64,000 nucleotides of DNA from Ornithinibacillus bavariensis. GTDB lineage: Bacteria; Bacillota; Bacilli; Bacillales; Amphibacillaceae. Where the stretch lies: the NCBI RefSeq assembly GCF_050433565.1, contig NZ_JBNPWZ010000001.1, positions 186,001 to 250,000 of the forward strand, given 5' to 3'. Shown here piece after piece: positions 35,369 to 44,579 of this stretch; the stretch's first letter is position 1, and each line of letters starts with the position of its first letter. The notes beneath the pieces are model-generated. The model did no database searches, had not been told where the DNA came from, and was given only the letters and a program-made list of their open reading frames with translations. Position numbers and translations under genes: made by a program.

Positions 35369-36301
35369 ATGCTTCGCTACATATTAAAACGATTATTAAT
35401 CATGATCCTTACGTTATGGATTATTATTACGCTGACATTTGTACTAATGACATCCATCCCTGGGTCACCATTTACTAGTGATCAGACGTCCAATGAAACG
35501 GTTCAACAAAATCTTGAAAAGCACTACAATCTAGATAAACCAAAGTATATGCAATACCTACTTTATTTAAAGTCAATCGTAACATTAGATTTTGGACCAT
35601 CTATTAAACAACCAAACCAGACGGTGAATGACTTACTTGGAAGAGGGTTCCCAATATCCTTTGAGCTTGGAATTGTTACAGTTATTGTTGCAGTAATATC
35701 TGGGATCACGTTAGGGGTATTAGCTGCACTACGGCATAACGGGATTATTGATTATTTAGCGATGGGTATTGCAGTTCTTGGTATTTCTATCCCAAACTTC
35801 ATACTGGCAACATTGCTTATCCAAAAGCTGGCGGTAGACTGGGAAATATTCCCTGTTGCAACCTGGGCGAGTCCAATGCATATGGTTCTTCCCGTTCTAG
35901 CACTGGCGACGGGACCAATGGCTATTATAGCAAGGTTAACTAGATCAACCATGCTAGAGGTGTTAACACAGGACTATATAAAAATGGCACGCGCCAAAGG
36001 CTTAGCACCCTGGAAAATTATCATAAAACATGCACTTCGAAATGCCTTAATGCCTGTAATCACAATTATGGGAACCCTACTTGCAGGTATATTGACGGGA
36101 ACGTTTGTTATTGAACAAATATTTGCCATACCGGGAATGGGTAAGTATTTTGTGGAGAGCATTAATCACCGTGATTATCCCGTCATTATGGGAACTACTG
36201 TATTTTATAGTGCGTTTTTGATTATCATGCTTTTTCTCGTGGATATTGCCTATGGATTCGTTGACCCAAGAATTAAAGTAACCAAGAAGGAAGGGGAATA
36301 G
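35369..36301 (+). CDS. dppB: dipeptide ABC transporter permease DppB
   Basis: A 310-residue inner-membrane permease of the peptide/nickel (BPD_transp_1) family with about six helices. The EAA loop for ATPase contact is seen as DYIKMARAKGLAPWKIIIKHALRNALMPVI. ATG 35369 follows AGGAG by about 9 bases; TTG 35360 is inside that region. It is followed by dppC after 3 bases. Confidence 0.95.
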   Translation: MLRYILKRLLIMILTLWIIITLTFVLMTSIPGSPFTSDQTSNETVQQNLEKHYNLDKPKYMQYLLYLKSIVTLDFGPSIKQPNQTVNDLLGRGFPISFELGIVTVIVAVISGITLGVLAALRHNGIIDYLAMGIAVLGISIPNFILATLLIQKLAVDWEIFPVATWASPMHMVLPVLALATGPMAIIARLTRSTMLEVLTQDYIKMARAKGLAPWKIIIKHALRNALMPVITIMGTLLAGILTGTFVIEQIFAIPGMGKYFVESINHRDYPVIMGTTVFYSAFLIIMLFLVDIAYGFVDPRIKVTKKEGE

Positions 36302-36304
36302 GCC

Positions 36305-37261
36305 ATGAAAAGTAATCAACATCCCCATCACATAGCAGCAAAGGAGCAGATACATGATGATTGGTTTAGATGGCGAGAAAAGGACAAATCAGAGCAGGAG
36401 CAAGTATCAAGGCCATCTCTATCCTATTGGAAGGATGCTTGGCGGAGGCTTCGTAAAAATAAATTAGCTATGCTGGGACTAGTTTTCCTAATAGTACTCA
36501 TTATCATGGCAATATTCGGGCCAATCCTATCTCCATATGAAGTCAATAAAGGGGTACTATCCGACCAGTACCAAGCCCCATCTAGTGAACACTGGTTTGG
36601 AACAGACTCACATGGCCGGGACGTATTTACACGTACATGGTATGGAGCAAGAATCTCTTTATTTGTTGGATTTATGGCTGCGCTAATCGATGTAACGATT
36701 GGAATCGTATGGGGAGGTATCTCGGGCTATAAAGGCGGACGCACGGATAACATCATGATGCGAATAATTGAAATCCTATATGGCTTACCTTACCTTCTAG
36801 TCGTAATTTTGTTACTAGTAGTTCTTGGTCCCAGCCTTTCTACTATTATTGTTGCTTTGACGGTAACAGGCTGGGTAGGAATGGCCAGGATTGTACGAGG
36901 GCAGGTCATGCAAATTAAAAATTACGAGTATGTTCTCGCATCGAAATCATTTGGAACAAAAACATCACGCATTATCCGGCGAAATTTATTGCCAAACACG
37001 ATGGGGCCTATTATTGTACAAATGACTTTAACCGTACCTTCTGCAATTTTTGCAGAAGCCTTCCTAAGCTTTATTGGTCTTGGAATTCAGGCTCCGTATG
37101 CAAGCTGGGGTGTCATGGCTAATGATTCACTTGGAGCGATATTATCAGGGAACTGGTGGACATTATTCTTCCCTGCATTTTTCATCTCGTTTACTATGTT
37201 TGCATTTAACGTACTAGGAGACGGATTACAGGATGCACTTGATCCGAAACTAAGGAAGTAG
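36305..37261 (+). CDS. dppC: dipeptide ABC transporter permease DppC
   Basis: A 318-residue permease with an N-terminal cytoplasmic extension of about 55 residues followed by about six helices. EAA motif region EYVLASKSFGTKTSRIIRRNLLPNTMGPI. It forms the translocation channel with DppB. Strong GAAGGAAGGGG RBS. Confidence 0.95.
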   Translation: MKSNQHPHHIAAKEQIHDDWFRWREKDKSEQEQVSRPSLSYWKDAWRRLRKNKLAMLGLVFLIVLIIMAIFGPILSPYEVNKGVLSDQYQAPSSEHWFGTDSHGRDVFTRTWYGARISLFVGFMAALIDVTIGIVWGGISGYKGGRTDNIMMRIIEILYGLPYLLVVILLLVVLGPSLSTIIVALTVTGWVGMARIVRGQVMQIKNYEYVLASKSFGTKTSRIIRRNLLPNTMGPIIVQMTLTVPSAIFAEAFLSFIGLGIQAPYASWGVMANDSLGAILSGNWWTLFFPAFFISFTMFAFNVLGDGLQDALDPKLRK

Positions 37262-37270
37262 GTGCTAATA

Positions 37271-38278
37271 ATGGAAAAAATACTAGAGGTACAAGACCTA
37301 CATGTTAGGTTCACGACCTATGGTGGGACCGTTCAGGCGGTCAGGGGCGTAGACTTCCATATACATAAAGGAGAAACATTGGCTATTGTGGGTGAATCTG
37401 GCTGTGGAAAAAGTGTTACATCCAATGCCATTATGCGACTTATTCCAAATCCACCTGGAAAAATAACAAAGGGGAAGGTTCTCTTTAAAGGTCAGGATTT
37501 AACAAAGTTAACGGAGAAAAAGATGCGTTCCATTCGTGGTGTCGATATCTCAATGATATTCCAAGATCCAATGACTGCTCTGAATCCTACTTTAACGATA
37601 GGAACCCAGCTAGTTGAGGGATTGAAGCAACATCGGAAGGTCTCTGACAGCATAGCAATGAAAAAAGCGTTGGAAATGATGCAACTCGTTGGAATTCCTA
37701 ATCCTGAAGAGCGAATGAAGCAGTACCCACATCAATTTAGTGGCGGAATGCGTCAGCGAATTGTGATAGCAATCGCATTAATTTGTGAACCAGAACTACT
37801 TATAGCGGATGAACCAACAACTGCCTTAGATGTTACTATTCAGGCCCAAATTCTAGAGCTCTTTGAAAAAATCCAGGAAGTTACTGGTGTATCAATTATA
37901 TTAATTACCCATGACTTGGGTGTGGTCGCAAAGATTGCTGACCGAATTGCTGTAATGTATGCAGGAAAAATCATTGAGACGGGAACAAAGCGTGAGATTT
38001 TTTATCAGCCACAGCATCCATATACACAAGGATTACTAAATTCTGTTCCCCGGTTAGATACGAAGGGAAAATTGCAACCCATTAACGGAACACCACCAGA
38101 TTTATTCTCACCTCCTCTAGGATGTCCATTTACATCGAGATGCCCTTTAGCGATGGAGGTGTGCAATAAAGTTTACCCAGACTCCACTAAGCTAAGTGAT
38201 TCACATGCTGTGGATTGTTGGCTTCAGGATGAGCGGGCGAAAAAACTACTGGCCACGATGGTCACAAACAAAAGGTAA
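37271..38278 (+). CDS. dppD: dipeptide ABC transporter ATPase DppD
   Basis: A 335-residue ABC ATPase: Walker A GESGCGKS (about 38-45), signature FSGGMRQR, Walker B LLIADEPTTALD and a C-terminal oligopeptide/dipeptide domain with the cysteines CPFTSRCPLAMEVC expected to bind an Fe-S cluster or metal. ATG 37271 is preferred to the upstream GTG 37262. The second ATPase of the locus is ykfD. Confidence 0.95.
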   Translation: MEKILEVQDLHVRFTTYGGTVQAVRGVDFHIHKGETLAIVGESGCGKSVTSNAIMRLIPNPPGKITKGKVLFKGQDLTKLTEKKMRSIRGVDISMIFQDPMTALNPTLTIGTQLVEGLKQHRKVSDSIAMKKALEMMQLVGIPNPEERMKQYPHQFSGGMRQRIVIAIALICEPELLIADEPTTALDVTIQAQILELFEKIQEVTGVSIILITHDLGVVAKIADRIAVMYAGKIIETGTKREIFYQPQHPYTQGLLNSVPRLDTKGKLQPINGTPPDLFSPPLGCPFTSRCPLAMEVCNKVYPDSTKLSDSHAVDCWLQDERAKKLLATMVTNKR

Positions 38279-38290
38279 GGGGGATAAAGG

Positions 38291-39937
38291 ATGAAAAAGC
38301 TTCTCTTTTTACTAATGGCAGTATTAACGATATTTGTTTTAGCTGCATGTACTGCCAATGAAAATGCAGGTAAATCAGACGAGACAGAAAACAAAGGTAA
38401 TGAACCAGGAGATTCAAAAGATGTGGAAAATGGAAAGGTTCTTAAATTGAATAATGGCACAGAACCTACATCACTTGATCCATCTATTGGATTTGATGCG
38501 GTATCATGGGATCCGCTTAACAATTTAATGGAAGGACTAACCCGCCTAGATTCAGAACATAAAGCTGCTGAAGGGGTAACGGAGAAATGGGATATATCAG
38601 AAGATGGTCTTACCTATACCTTCCAAATCCGTGAAAATGCAAAATGGTCAAATGGTGACCCTGTCGTAGCTAAGGACTTTGAATATGCATGGAAATATAT
38701 GCTTAACCCTGATACAGCATCACCAGCAGCATTCCTAGCCTATTTTATAAAAGGGGCTGAGGACTATAACGGTGGAGACGGATCAGTTGATGATGTTATG
38801 GTCACAGCAAAGGATGAGAAAACATTAGAGGTCGTGTTAGAGCAACCAACAGGATTTTTTCTGGATGTCTTAACGAATCCTGCGTTTTTCCCAATTAATC
38901 ATAAGGTTGCCGAAGAGAATCCTAATTGGCATGCTGAAGCAGATACGTTTGTTGGAAACGGCCCGTTTAAATTAGATTCATGGAAACATGATGAAGAGAT
39001 GGTATTTGTGAAAAATGAACATTACTGGGATGTTGATTCTGTGAAATTAGATAAGGTCCATTTTGCTATGGTCAATGATTCAAACACACAGTATCAGATG
39101 TTCCAAAGTGGAGAGCTTGACACTGCAAGCATCCCACCAGAATTATCGGATGAATTAATCAATGGAGATAATGTATTCATTGGTCCCTATGGAGGTCTAG
39201 AATTTTACCGTTTTAATTTAACAATGGAACCATTCCAAAATAAGAAGATTCGACAAGCATTTTCGCTTGCGGTAAACCGTGAGGATATTGCGAAGTACGT
39301 CGTGAAAAACGGTGTAGAGCCAGCTTACGGCTTCGTCTCCCCGGGGTACACTAGTCCAACTGGTACAGATTTCCGTGAAAAAAATGGTGATCTTGTATCT
39401 TATGACCCAGAAAAGGCAAAACAATTACTGGAAGAAGGAATGAAAGAAGAAGGCTATAATGAACTACCACCAATCACGTTATCGTATAACACAAATGATA
39501 CAAATAAAGCAGTTGCAGAGGCACTTCAAAACATGTTTATGGATAATTTAGGTGTTGAAGTAACACTAGAAAACCAAGAATGGAATGTATTTTCTGAAGC
39601 TCAAAAGGCATTAGAGCTTCAATTCTCTCGTAGCTCGTTTATTAATGATTATAATGATCCAGTTAACTTCCTTGAAAGCTTTATTACAGATTCCTATATG
39701 AACCGTACTGGGTTTTCGAGTAAGGAATATGATGAGCTAATTACTAAGGGAAAAACAGAAACCAATGAGGAAAAACGTTGGGAGGCATTATACGAAGCAG
39801 AAAGAATGCTAGCTGATGAGATGATCGCGATACCAATTCGTTATTACAACACAGTAGTATTAGAGGCGGACGGTGTTGAAGGTATTTTACGTCACCCAGT
39901 AGGTTATTTTGATTTGAAATATGCAGATAAGAAGTAA
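38291..39937 (+). CDS. dppE: peptide-binding lipoprotein DppE
   Basis: A 548-residue extracellular substrate-binding protein of the SBP_bac_5 family, with a lipoprotein signal peptide and lipobox LAAC (cysteine about 20). It captures peptides, probably murein tripeptides and dipeptides, and passes them to DppBCD. The family start motif NGTEPTSLDPSIGFD is present. AAGGGGGATAAAGG RBS. Confidence 0.95.
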   Translation: MKKLLFLLMAVLTIFVLAACTANENAGKSDETENKGNEPGDSKDVENGKVLKLNNGTEPTSLDPSIGFDAVSWDPLNNLMEGLTRLDSEHKAAEGVTEKWDISEDGLTYTFQIRENAKWSNGDPVVAKDFEYAWKYMLNPDTASPAAFLAYFIKGAEDYNGGDGSVDDVMVTAKDEKTLEVVLEQPTGFFLDVLTNPAFFPINHKVAEENPNWHAEADTFVGNGPFKLDSWKHDEEMVFVKNEHYWDVDSVKLDKVHFAMVNDSNTQYQMFQSGELDTASIPPELSDELINGDNVFIGPYGGLEFYRFNLTMEPFQNKKIRQAFSLAVNREDIAKYVVKNGVEPAYGFVSPGYTSPTGTDFREKNGDLVSYDPEKAKQLLEEGMKEEGYNELPPITLSYNTNDTNKAVAEALQNMFMDNLGVEVTLENQEWNVFSEAQKALELQFSRSSFINDYNDPVNFLESFITDSYMNRTGFSSKEYDELITKGKTETNEEKRWEALYEAERMLADEMIAIPIRYYNTVVLEADGVEGILRHPVGYFDLKYADKK

Positions 39938-40163
39938 AGAGAGTAGTCGGGGCTGAATGGCTTATGGGATTCGTGGTTTTCGAAGAGATATTATGACAAA
40001 CTTCTAGCCGATATCGATTTGTCGTTCAAGGATAACTAATCCAGTTGAACATTAGTAGCAGATTGAAACGATGTCATCATATGGATGTAGGGTATCAACC
40101 ATTTTTGAAATCTATTTGTCCTTTAAGACTAGCAAAACTGACATACCACTACTGTATTACTAA

Positions 40164-40201
40164 GGAATGGCTCACTCATGAAAGGTGAGCCGCTCCTTTT
40201 T
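40164..40201 (+). terminator. terminator between dppE and ldcA
   Basis: GGA-TGGCTCAC arms at 40164-40175 pair with GTGAGCCG-CTCC at 40184-40196, then five Ts. It splits the dpp transport half from the ykf half, suggesting partial read-through and a higher level of dppABCDE. Confidence 0.75.
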
Positions 40202-40233
40202 CATTCATGAATACGAAGAAAGAGGGTCATAAA

Positions 40234-41157
40234 ATGCTTCTTCCAAAAGCCTTAAAAAAAGGTGATCTAATAGGTGTAATTGCTCCTGCAAGCCCTCCTG
40301 ATATGAAACGACTTCAACAAGCTATTCCATTTCTTGAGAGCATGGGTCTTCATGTGAAACTGGGACGAAATATTGATAAAGTATATGGCTATTTAGCTGG
40401 CACAGATGAAGAGCGATTAGCTGATTTTCATCACATGATTGCGGATGATGATGTAAAGGCAATCATTTTCGCAAGAGGGGGCTACGGTACTAGCCGTATA
40501 GCAAATGTCATCAATTACGATTTAATCGCAAAACATCCAAAAATCATCTGGGGCTACAGTGATATTACTTATTTACATATTGCAATAAGGCAGAAAACAG
40601 AACTCGTTACCTTCCATGGGCCAATGCTAGCGTCTGATATAGCAGATCCGAAATTCGATACATTATCTGCACAAATGTTTCAACAATTATGGGAACCTAC
40701 TGCACTACGCTATGATGAAACATTTTCCGAACTAAATGTGCTAGTTGAAGGAAGAGGGGGAGGTCCTCTAGTTGGTGGGAATTTATCTTTAATAACGAGC
40801 ACCTTAGGAACAGACTTTGAGATAGACACAAATGGGAAAATATTATTAATGGAGGATATTGGTGAGGTACCATATCAAGTGGACTCCATGCTGAATCAAT
40901 TGAAGCTTGCTGGAAAGTTAGGAGAAGCGGCAGGAATAATCGTAGGTGATTTTGCTGATGCAAAACCGAAGAATAAACCCTCGCTATTATTAGACGAAGT
41001 CCTTCAGCATTATTTAGGGGATTTAGAGTGCCCCGTCATGACCGGATTTAAAATTGGTCATTGTTTTCCACATTTTGCAGTCCCGCTTGGTGTGACTGCA
41101 TTATTAGATACAAAAGATAAAAGTTTGTCTGTCATGCCGGGGGTGATTAGGGAATGA
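40234..41157 (+). CDS. ldcA: murein tetrapeptide LD-carboxypeptidase (YkfA-like)
   Basis: A 307-residue cytoplasmic S66 peptidase that removes D-alanine from muropeptide tetrapeptides. The nucleophile serine lies in IIWGYSDITYLH (about residue 106) and the catalytic histidine region is GHCFPHFAVPLG near the C-terminus. ATG 40234 is chosen after AGAGGG; the frame opens at 40207. The stop overlaps the start of ykfB (ATGA). Confidence 0.93.
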   Translation: MLLPKALKKGDLIGVIAPASPPDMKRLQQAIPFLESMGLHVKLGRNIDKVYGYLAGTDEERLADFHHMIADDDVKAIIFARGGYGTSRIANVINYDLIAKHPKIIWGYSDITYLHIAIRQKTELVTFHGPMLASDIADPKFDTLSAQMFQQLWEPTALRYDETFSELNVLVEGRGGGPLVGGNLSLITSTLGTDFEIDTNGKILLMEDIGEVPYQVDSMLNQLKLAGKLGEAAGIIVGDFADAKPKNKPSLLLDEVLQHYLGDLECPVMTGFKIGHCFPHFAVPLGVTALLDTKDKSLSVMPGVIRE

Positions 41158-42248
41158 AAATCCAACAAATTGAAACATATCTGGCAAAGGTTCCATTAAA
41201 AAAAGCATTTAAAACAGCCTTGCGAACAGTCACCATTGCGGAAGCCATTATTGTAAAAATTACCTGTGATAACGGCAAGGTCGGCTACGGGGAGGCTCCT
41301 CCAACCCATGTAATAACAGGGGATTCAATAGCAAGTATTTCTTTTGCAATTAATGAAGTATTAAGACCGGCTTTAATCGGAATGTCATGCCTTGACCGGG
41401 AACAATTATTTGCAAAAATTAATAGTCTATTAGTTGGTAACACCAGTGCAAAAGCTGCAGTAGATATGGCAATTTATGATTGTGTAGCACAGCAAGCGGA
41501 AATGAGCCTTAGACAATATTTAGGTGGGTACCAGTCACAAATCGAAACAGATTATACGGTCAGTGTTAATAGTCCAGAGGAGATGGCGAGTGATGCAGAA
41601 GAGTATGTAAGAGATGGTTTTTCAATGTTGAAAATAAAAGTTGGAAAAGATGAAATTGATACGGATATACAACGGATTCAAGCAATTCGAAAGCAAGTCG
41701 GACCAAATGTGAAGATTAGACTAGATGCAAATCAAGGCTGGGAACCAAAAGCAGCCGTACGTGCCATTCAAAAGATGGAAGACCTTGGCTTAAATATTGA
41801 ATTCATTGAGCAACCAGTAAAGGCTCATGATATAAAAGGCTTAAAATTTGTCACAAGTCATACATATATCCCAATAATGGCAGATGAAAGTGTCTTTTCT
41901 GCTCGTGATGCAGAAAATGTTCTCGAACAGGCTGCGGCAGATCTAATTAATATTAAACTCATGAAGGCAGGAGGCATTCACGAGGCGTTAAAGATTGCTA
42001 ATCTAGCGAATGTGTTCGGTATCTCCTGTATGGTTGGTAGTATGATTGAATCTAAAATAGGAATTACTGCTGCAGCACATTTTGCAGCAAGCCAACCAAA
42101 TATCGCTTACTATGATTTCGATGCCCCACTTATGCTGTCAGGTGATTTAATTGACGGTGGTATACAGTACAAAGGGAGTCGGATTGTCTTTGGCGATAGC
42201 TTTGGATTAGGCATTCAAGGGCTTCGTGAGGAGTATTTAGTTAAGTAA
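41154..42248 (+). CDS. ykfB: L-Ala-D/L-Glu epimerase (YkfB-like)
   Basis: A 364-residue enolase-superfamily (muconate lactonising subgroup) enzyme that converts L-Ala-D-Glu from peptidoglycan to L-Ala-L-Glu. Acid/base lysines are in MLKIKVG and IKLMKAGG, metal ligands in RLDANQGW, EFIEQPV and ADESVF. It overlaps ldcA by 4 bp, so the two are translationally coupled. Confidence 0.94.
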   Translation: MKIQQIETYLAKVPLKKAFKTALRTVTIAEAIIVKITCDNGKVGYGEAPPTHVITGDSIASISFAINEVLRPALIGMSCLDREQLFAKINSLLVGNTSAKAAVDMAIYDCVAQQAEMSLRQYLGGYQSQIETDYTVSVNSPEEMASDAEEYVRDGFSMLKIKVGKDEIDTDIQRIQAIRKQVGPNVKIRLDANQGWEPKAAVRAIQKMEDLGLNIEFIEQPVKAHDIKGLKFVTSHTYIPIMADESVFSARDAENVLEQAAADLINIKLMKAGGIHEALKIANLANVFGISCMVGSMIESKIGITAAAHFAASQPNIAYYDFDAPLMLSGDLIDGGIQYKGSRIVFGDSFGLGIQGLREEYLVK

Positions 42249-42300
42249 TTATCCAGACATTCATACGCAAGAAATAAAACTCCTGAAAGGGGAAAAACAA

Positions 42301-43245
42301 ATGTACACTCAGACGTTCCTTCCATTCCCAGATAAATTTCATGTCGTGGCTGTCCAGGTTGCTACAGTATGGACTGCCCCAGATTCACCAAGAGAAATGG
42401 ATCGACTAGCCATTACTAATCCAACAAATATAAGAGCTTGGCTTGAAAATCAAACATATGAAGACAAAGTGAATTTATGTGAGGATAATCGCGTACAAAC
42501 TCAAGCACTCTATGGTGAGGCGGTACTTATCCAGGAAGTGCGGGGAGGTTGGGCCAAGATAACAATCCCTGCTCAGGCAACTAAGAAAAATGAACAAGGC
42601 TATCCCGGTTGGATTCCTATATGCCAATTAGCCGAAGTAGAAAAGAAAAATTGGCAGAAAGAGAAAACAGCAGCTATCAGTGTGAAGCACATATGGCTTA
42701 AAAATGAACAAGGAGAAAGAGAATTGGAGCTTAGCTTTATGACCTGTCTTCCTGTTTTAAATGTGCATGCTGATAGCGTTGAAGTGGTGACCCCTAAAGG
42801 AGTGGGATATCTGCCAAAAGAAGCTGTAAAGATATTCCCAACAGAAATTGGTGGGGAAAAAGGTGGGGGAGAAGCCATTATCAGATCTGGCGAGAACTTT
42901 ATCGGATTGGATTATCTATGGGGTGGGATGAGTTCCTTTGGTTTTGACTGTTCGGGATTCGCTTATACAATGCATAAAGCGAATGGCTATGAGATTAGTA
43001 GAGATGCTTCCGATCAATCTGAACGTGGTCAGGAAATTCCTTTTGATAAGGTAATGCCAGGGGACTTACTCTTCTTTGCCTATCAGGAAGGGGACAGAAA
43101 AGGATATGTCCACCATGTGGGGTTTTACTACGGTGACGGAAGGATGCTTCATTCCCCTCAAACAGGAAAAGGAATAGAAATTACTAATTTGAAAGATACA
43201 AAATACGAGAAAGAGCTTTGTATTGCAAGGCGGTACTGGTTCTAG
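42301..43245 (+). CDS. ykfC: NlpC/P60 gamma-D-glutamyl-L-diamino acid endopeptidase (YkfC-like)
   Basis: A 314-residue cysteine peptidase cutting the D-Glu-meso-DAP bond of L-Ala-D-Glu-DAP peptides. Two SH3-like domains precede the NlpC/P60 domain (about 195-314), where the catalytic cysteine is in FDCSGFAY and the histidine in VHHVGFYYG. No signal peptide, so it acts in the cytoplasm on imported murein peptides. AAAGGGG RBS. Confidence 0.94.
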   Translation: MYTQTFLPFPDKFHVVAVQVATVWTAPDSPREMDRLAITNPTNIRAWLENQTYEDKVNLCEDNRVQTQALYGEAVLIQEVRGGWAKITIPAQATKKNEQGYPGWIPICQLAEVEKKNWQKEKTAAISVKHIWLKNEQGERELELSFMTCLPVLNVHADSVEVVTPKGVGYLPKEAVKIFPTEIGGEKGGGEAIIRSGENFIGLDYLWGGMSSFGFDCSGFAYTMHKANGYEISRDASDQSERGQEIPFDKVMPGDLLFFAYQEGDRKGYVHHVGFYYGDGRMLHSPQTGKGIEITNLKDTKYEKELCIARRYWF

Positions 43246-43259
43246 GAGGTGCAAGGAAC

Positions 43260-44270
43260 ATGGGAGCAGAAAAAATATTAGAGGTAAAAAATTTAAAGAA
43301 GCATTTTAATCTTGGAAAAAACCGAGTATTAAAGGCAGTGAACGATGTAACCTTCCATGTGAATAAAGGTGAGACCTTTGGACTGGTGGGGGAGTCTGGC
43401 TGTGGAAAATCAACAATCGGTAGAACAATACTCGGACTATATAACAAGACAACTGGTGATGTGTTTTTTGACGGGAAATCCGTTCATACCTTACCAGAAA
43501 AGGAGCTCTTTAAGCTTCGGCAGCGCATGCAGATGATTTTTCAGGACCCCTATGCATCATTAAATCCAAGATCAACAGTACGTGAGGTAATTTCAGAACC
43601 AATGGAGGTTCATAAGCTCTTTCGAACCAAAAAAGAACAAAATGACCGGGTTTACCAATTACTTGAGGAGGTTGGCTTAAACCGTGATCATGCAAATCGC
43701 TATCCCCATGAGTTTAGTGGAGGACAGCGTCAACGCATTGGTATTGCAAGGGCCTTAGCACTTAATCCAGATTTTATTATTGCTGATGAACCTATATCCG
43801 CGCTTGATGTTTCCGTTCAAGCACAGGTAGTTAATCTCTTAAAACAGCTTCAAGAAGAAAAAGGATTAACCTTCCTATTTATCGCCCATGACCTTTCTAT
43901 GGTCAAACAAATTTCAGACCGTATAGGTGTTATGTATTTAGGGAACATGGTGGAGCTAACGGAAAGTGAAAGTCTTTATGAAAATCCATTGCATCCTTAT
44001 ACGCAAGCACTTCTCTCTGCAATCCCGATTCCAGACCCTGATATTGAGGAAGCAAGGGAGCGGATCATTTTACAGGGAGAACTACCCAGTCCAATTAACC
44101 CGCCAAGTGGATGTGTCTTCCGAACACGGTGCCCTTTCGCAATGGAAATATGTACTAGAGAAAAACCTCAATGGCAGGAGGTAGAGAACAATCACTATGT
44201 TGCATGCCATTTATATAATGAAAAAGTAAATAAGCAAAAGGACTCAGATTTAGTCGTGAATATACGGTAG
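43260..44270 (+). CDS. ykfD: peptide ABC transporter ATPase (YkfD/DppF-like)
   Basis: A 336-residue second ATPase of the peptide importer. Walker A GESGCGKS, signature FSGGQRQR, Walker B FIIADEPISALD and the C-terminal CVFRTRCPFAMEIC cluster. It starts at ATG 43260 after CTAGGAGGTG that overlaps the end of ykfC. It pairs with DppD as a heterodimeric motor. Ends the dpp-ykf locus. Confidence 0.93.
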   Translation: MGAEKILEVKNLKKHFNLGKNRVLKAVNDVTFHVNKGETFGLVGESGCGKSTIGRTILGLYNKTTGDVFFDGKSVHTLPEKELFKLRQRMQMIFQDPYASLNPRSTVREVISEPMEVHKLFRTKKEQNDRVYQLLEEVGLNRDHANRYPHEFSGGQRQRIGIARALALNPDFIIADEPISALDVSVQAQVVNLLKQLQEEKGLTFLFIAHDLSMVKQISDRIGVMYLGNMVELTESESLYENPLHPYTQALLSAIPIPDPDIEEARERIILQGELPSPINPPSGCVFRTRCPFAMEICTREKPQWQEVENNHYVACHLYNEKVNKQKDSDLVVNIR

Positions 44271-44301
44271 TCATGAATGAACGTAATGCTTTTAATAAAA
44301 A

Positions 44302-44340
44302 AATAAGGTTGTCTTTTTTTAAAGGCAGCCTTATTTTTTA
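44302..44340 (+). terminator. terminator after ykfD
   Basis: AATAAGGTTGTC (44302-44313) pairs with GGCAGCCTTATT (44324-44335) with G-T pairs, followed by six Ts. Confidence 0.88.
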
Positions 44341-44579
44341 TGTAACCCTCGCTATAAACCCCTAAGATACTCATTTTCCAAAACCTGTCCTATTAAAAAA
44401 ACATTCACTAGATTTTTTAATTTTAAGTTCTATTATTTTAACCTACTGTATAAGTTTAATAGTAGGAATGCTAGAAAAGAAAAAATAAAGAATAATGAGT
44501 TACAAAAGGAGGGTGCCTTCTGAGAAACCATAATTTATCAAGTAAAAAAATTCAAAAGCTAAGAAAGAAAAAGAGTGCC
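44341..44579 (+). other. spoIID upstream region with a strong ribosome binding site lacking a usual start
   Basis: The 240-base gap includes AAAGGAGG at 44504-44511, the best RBS in the area. The codon 7 to 9 bases after it, in frame with spoIID, is CTG (44520), and the frame stays open to the annotated ATG. No clear sigma-E promoter was assigned. Confidence 0.5.
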
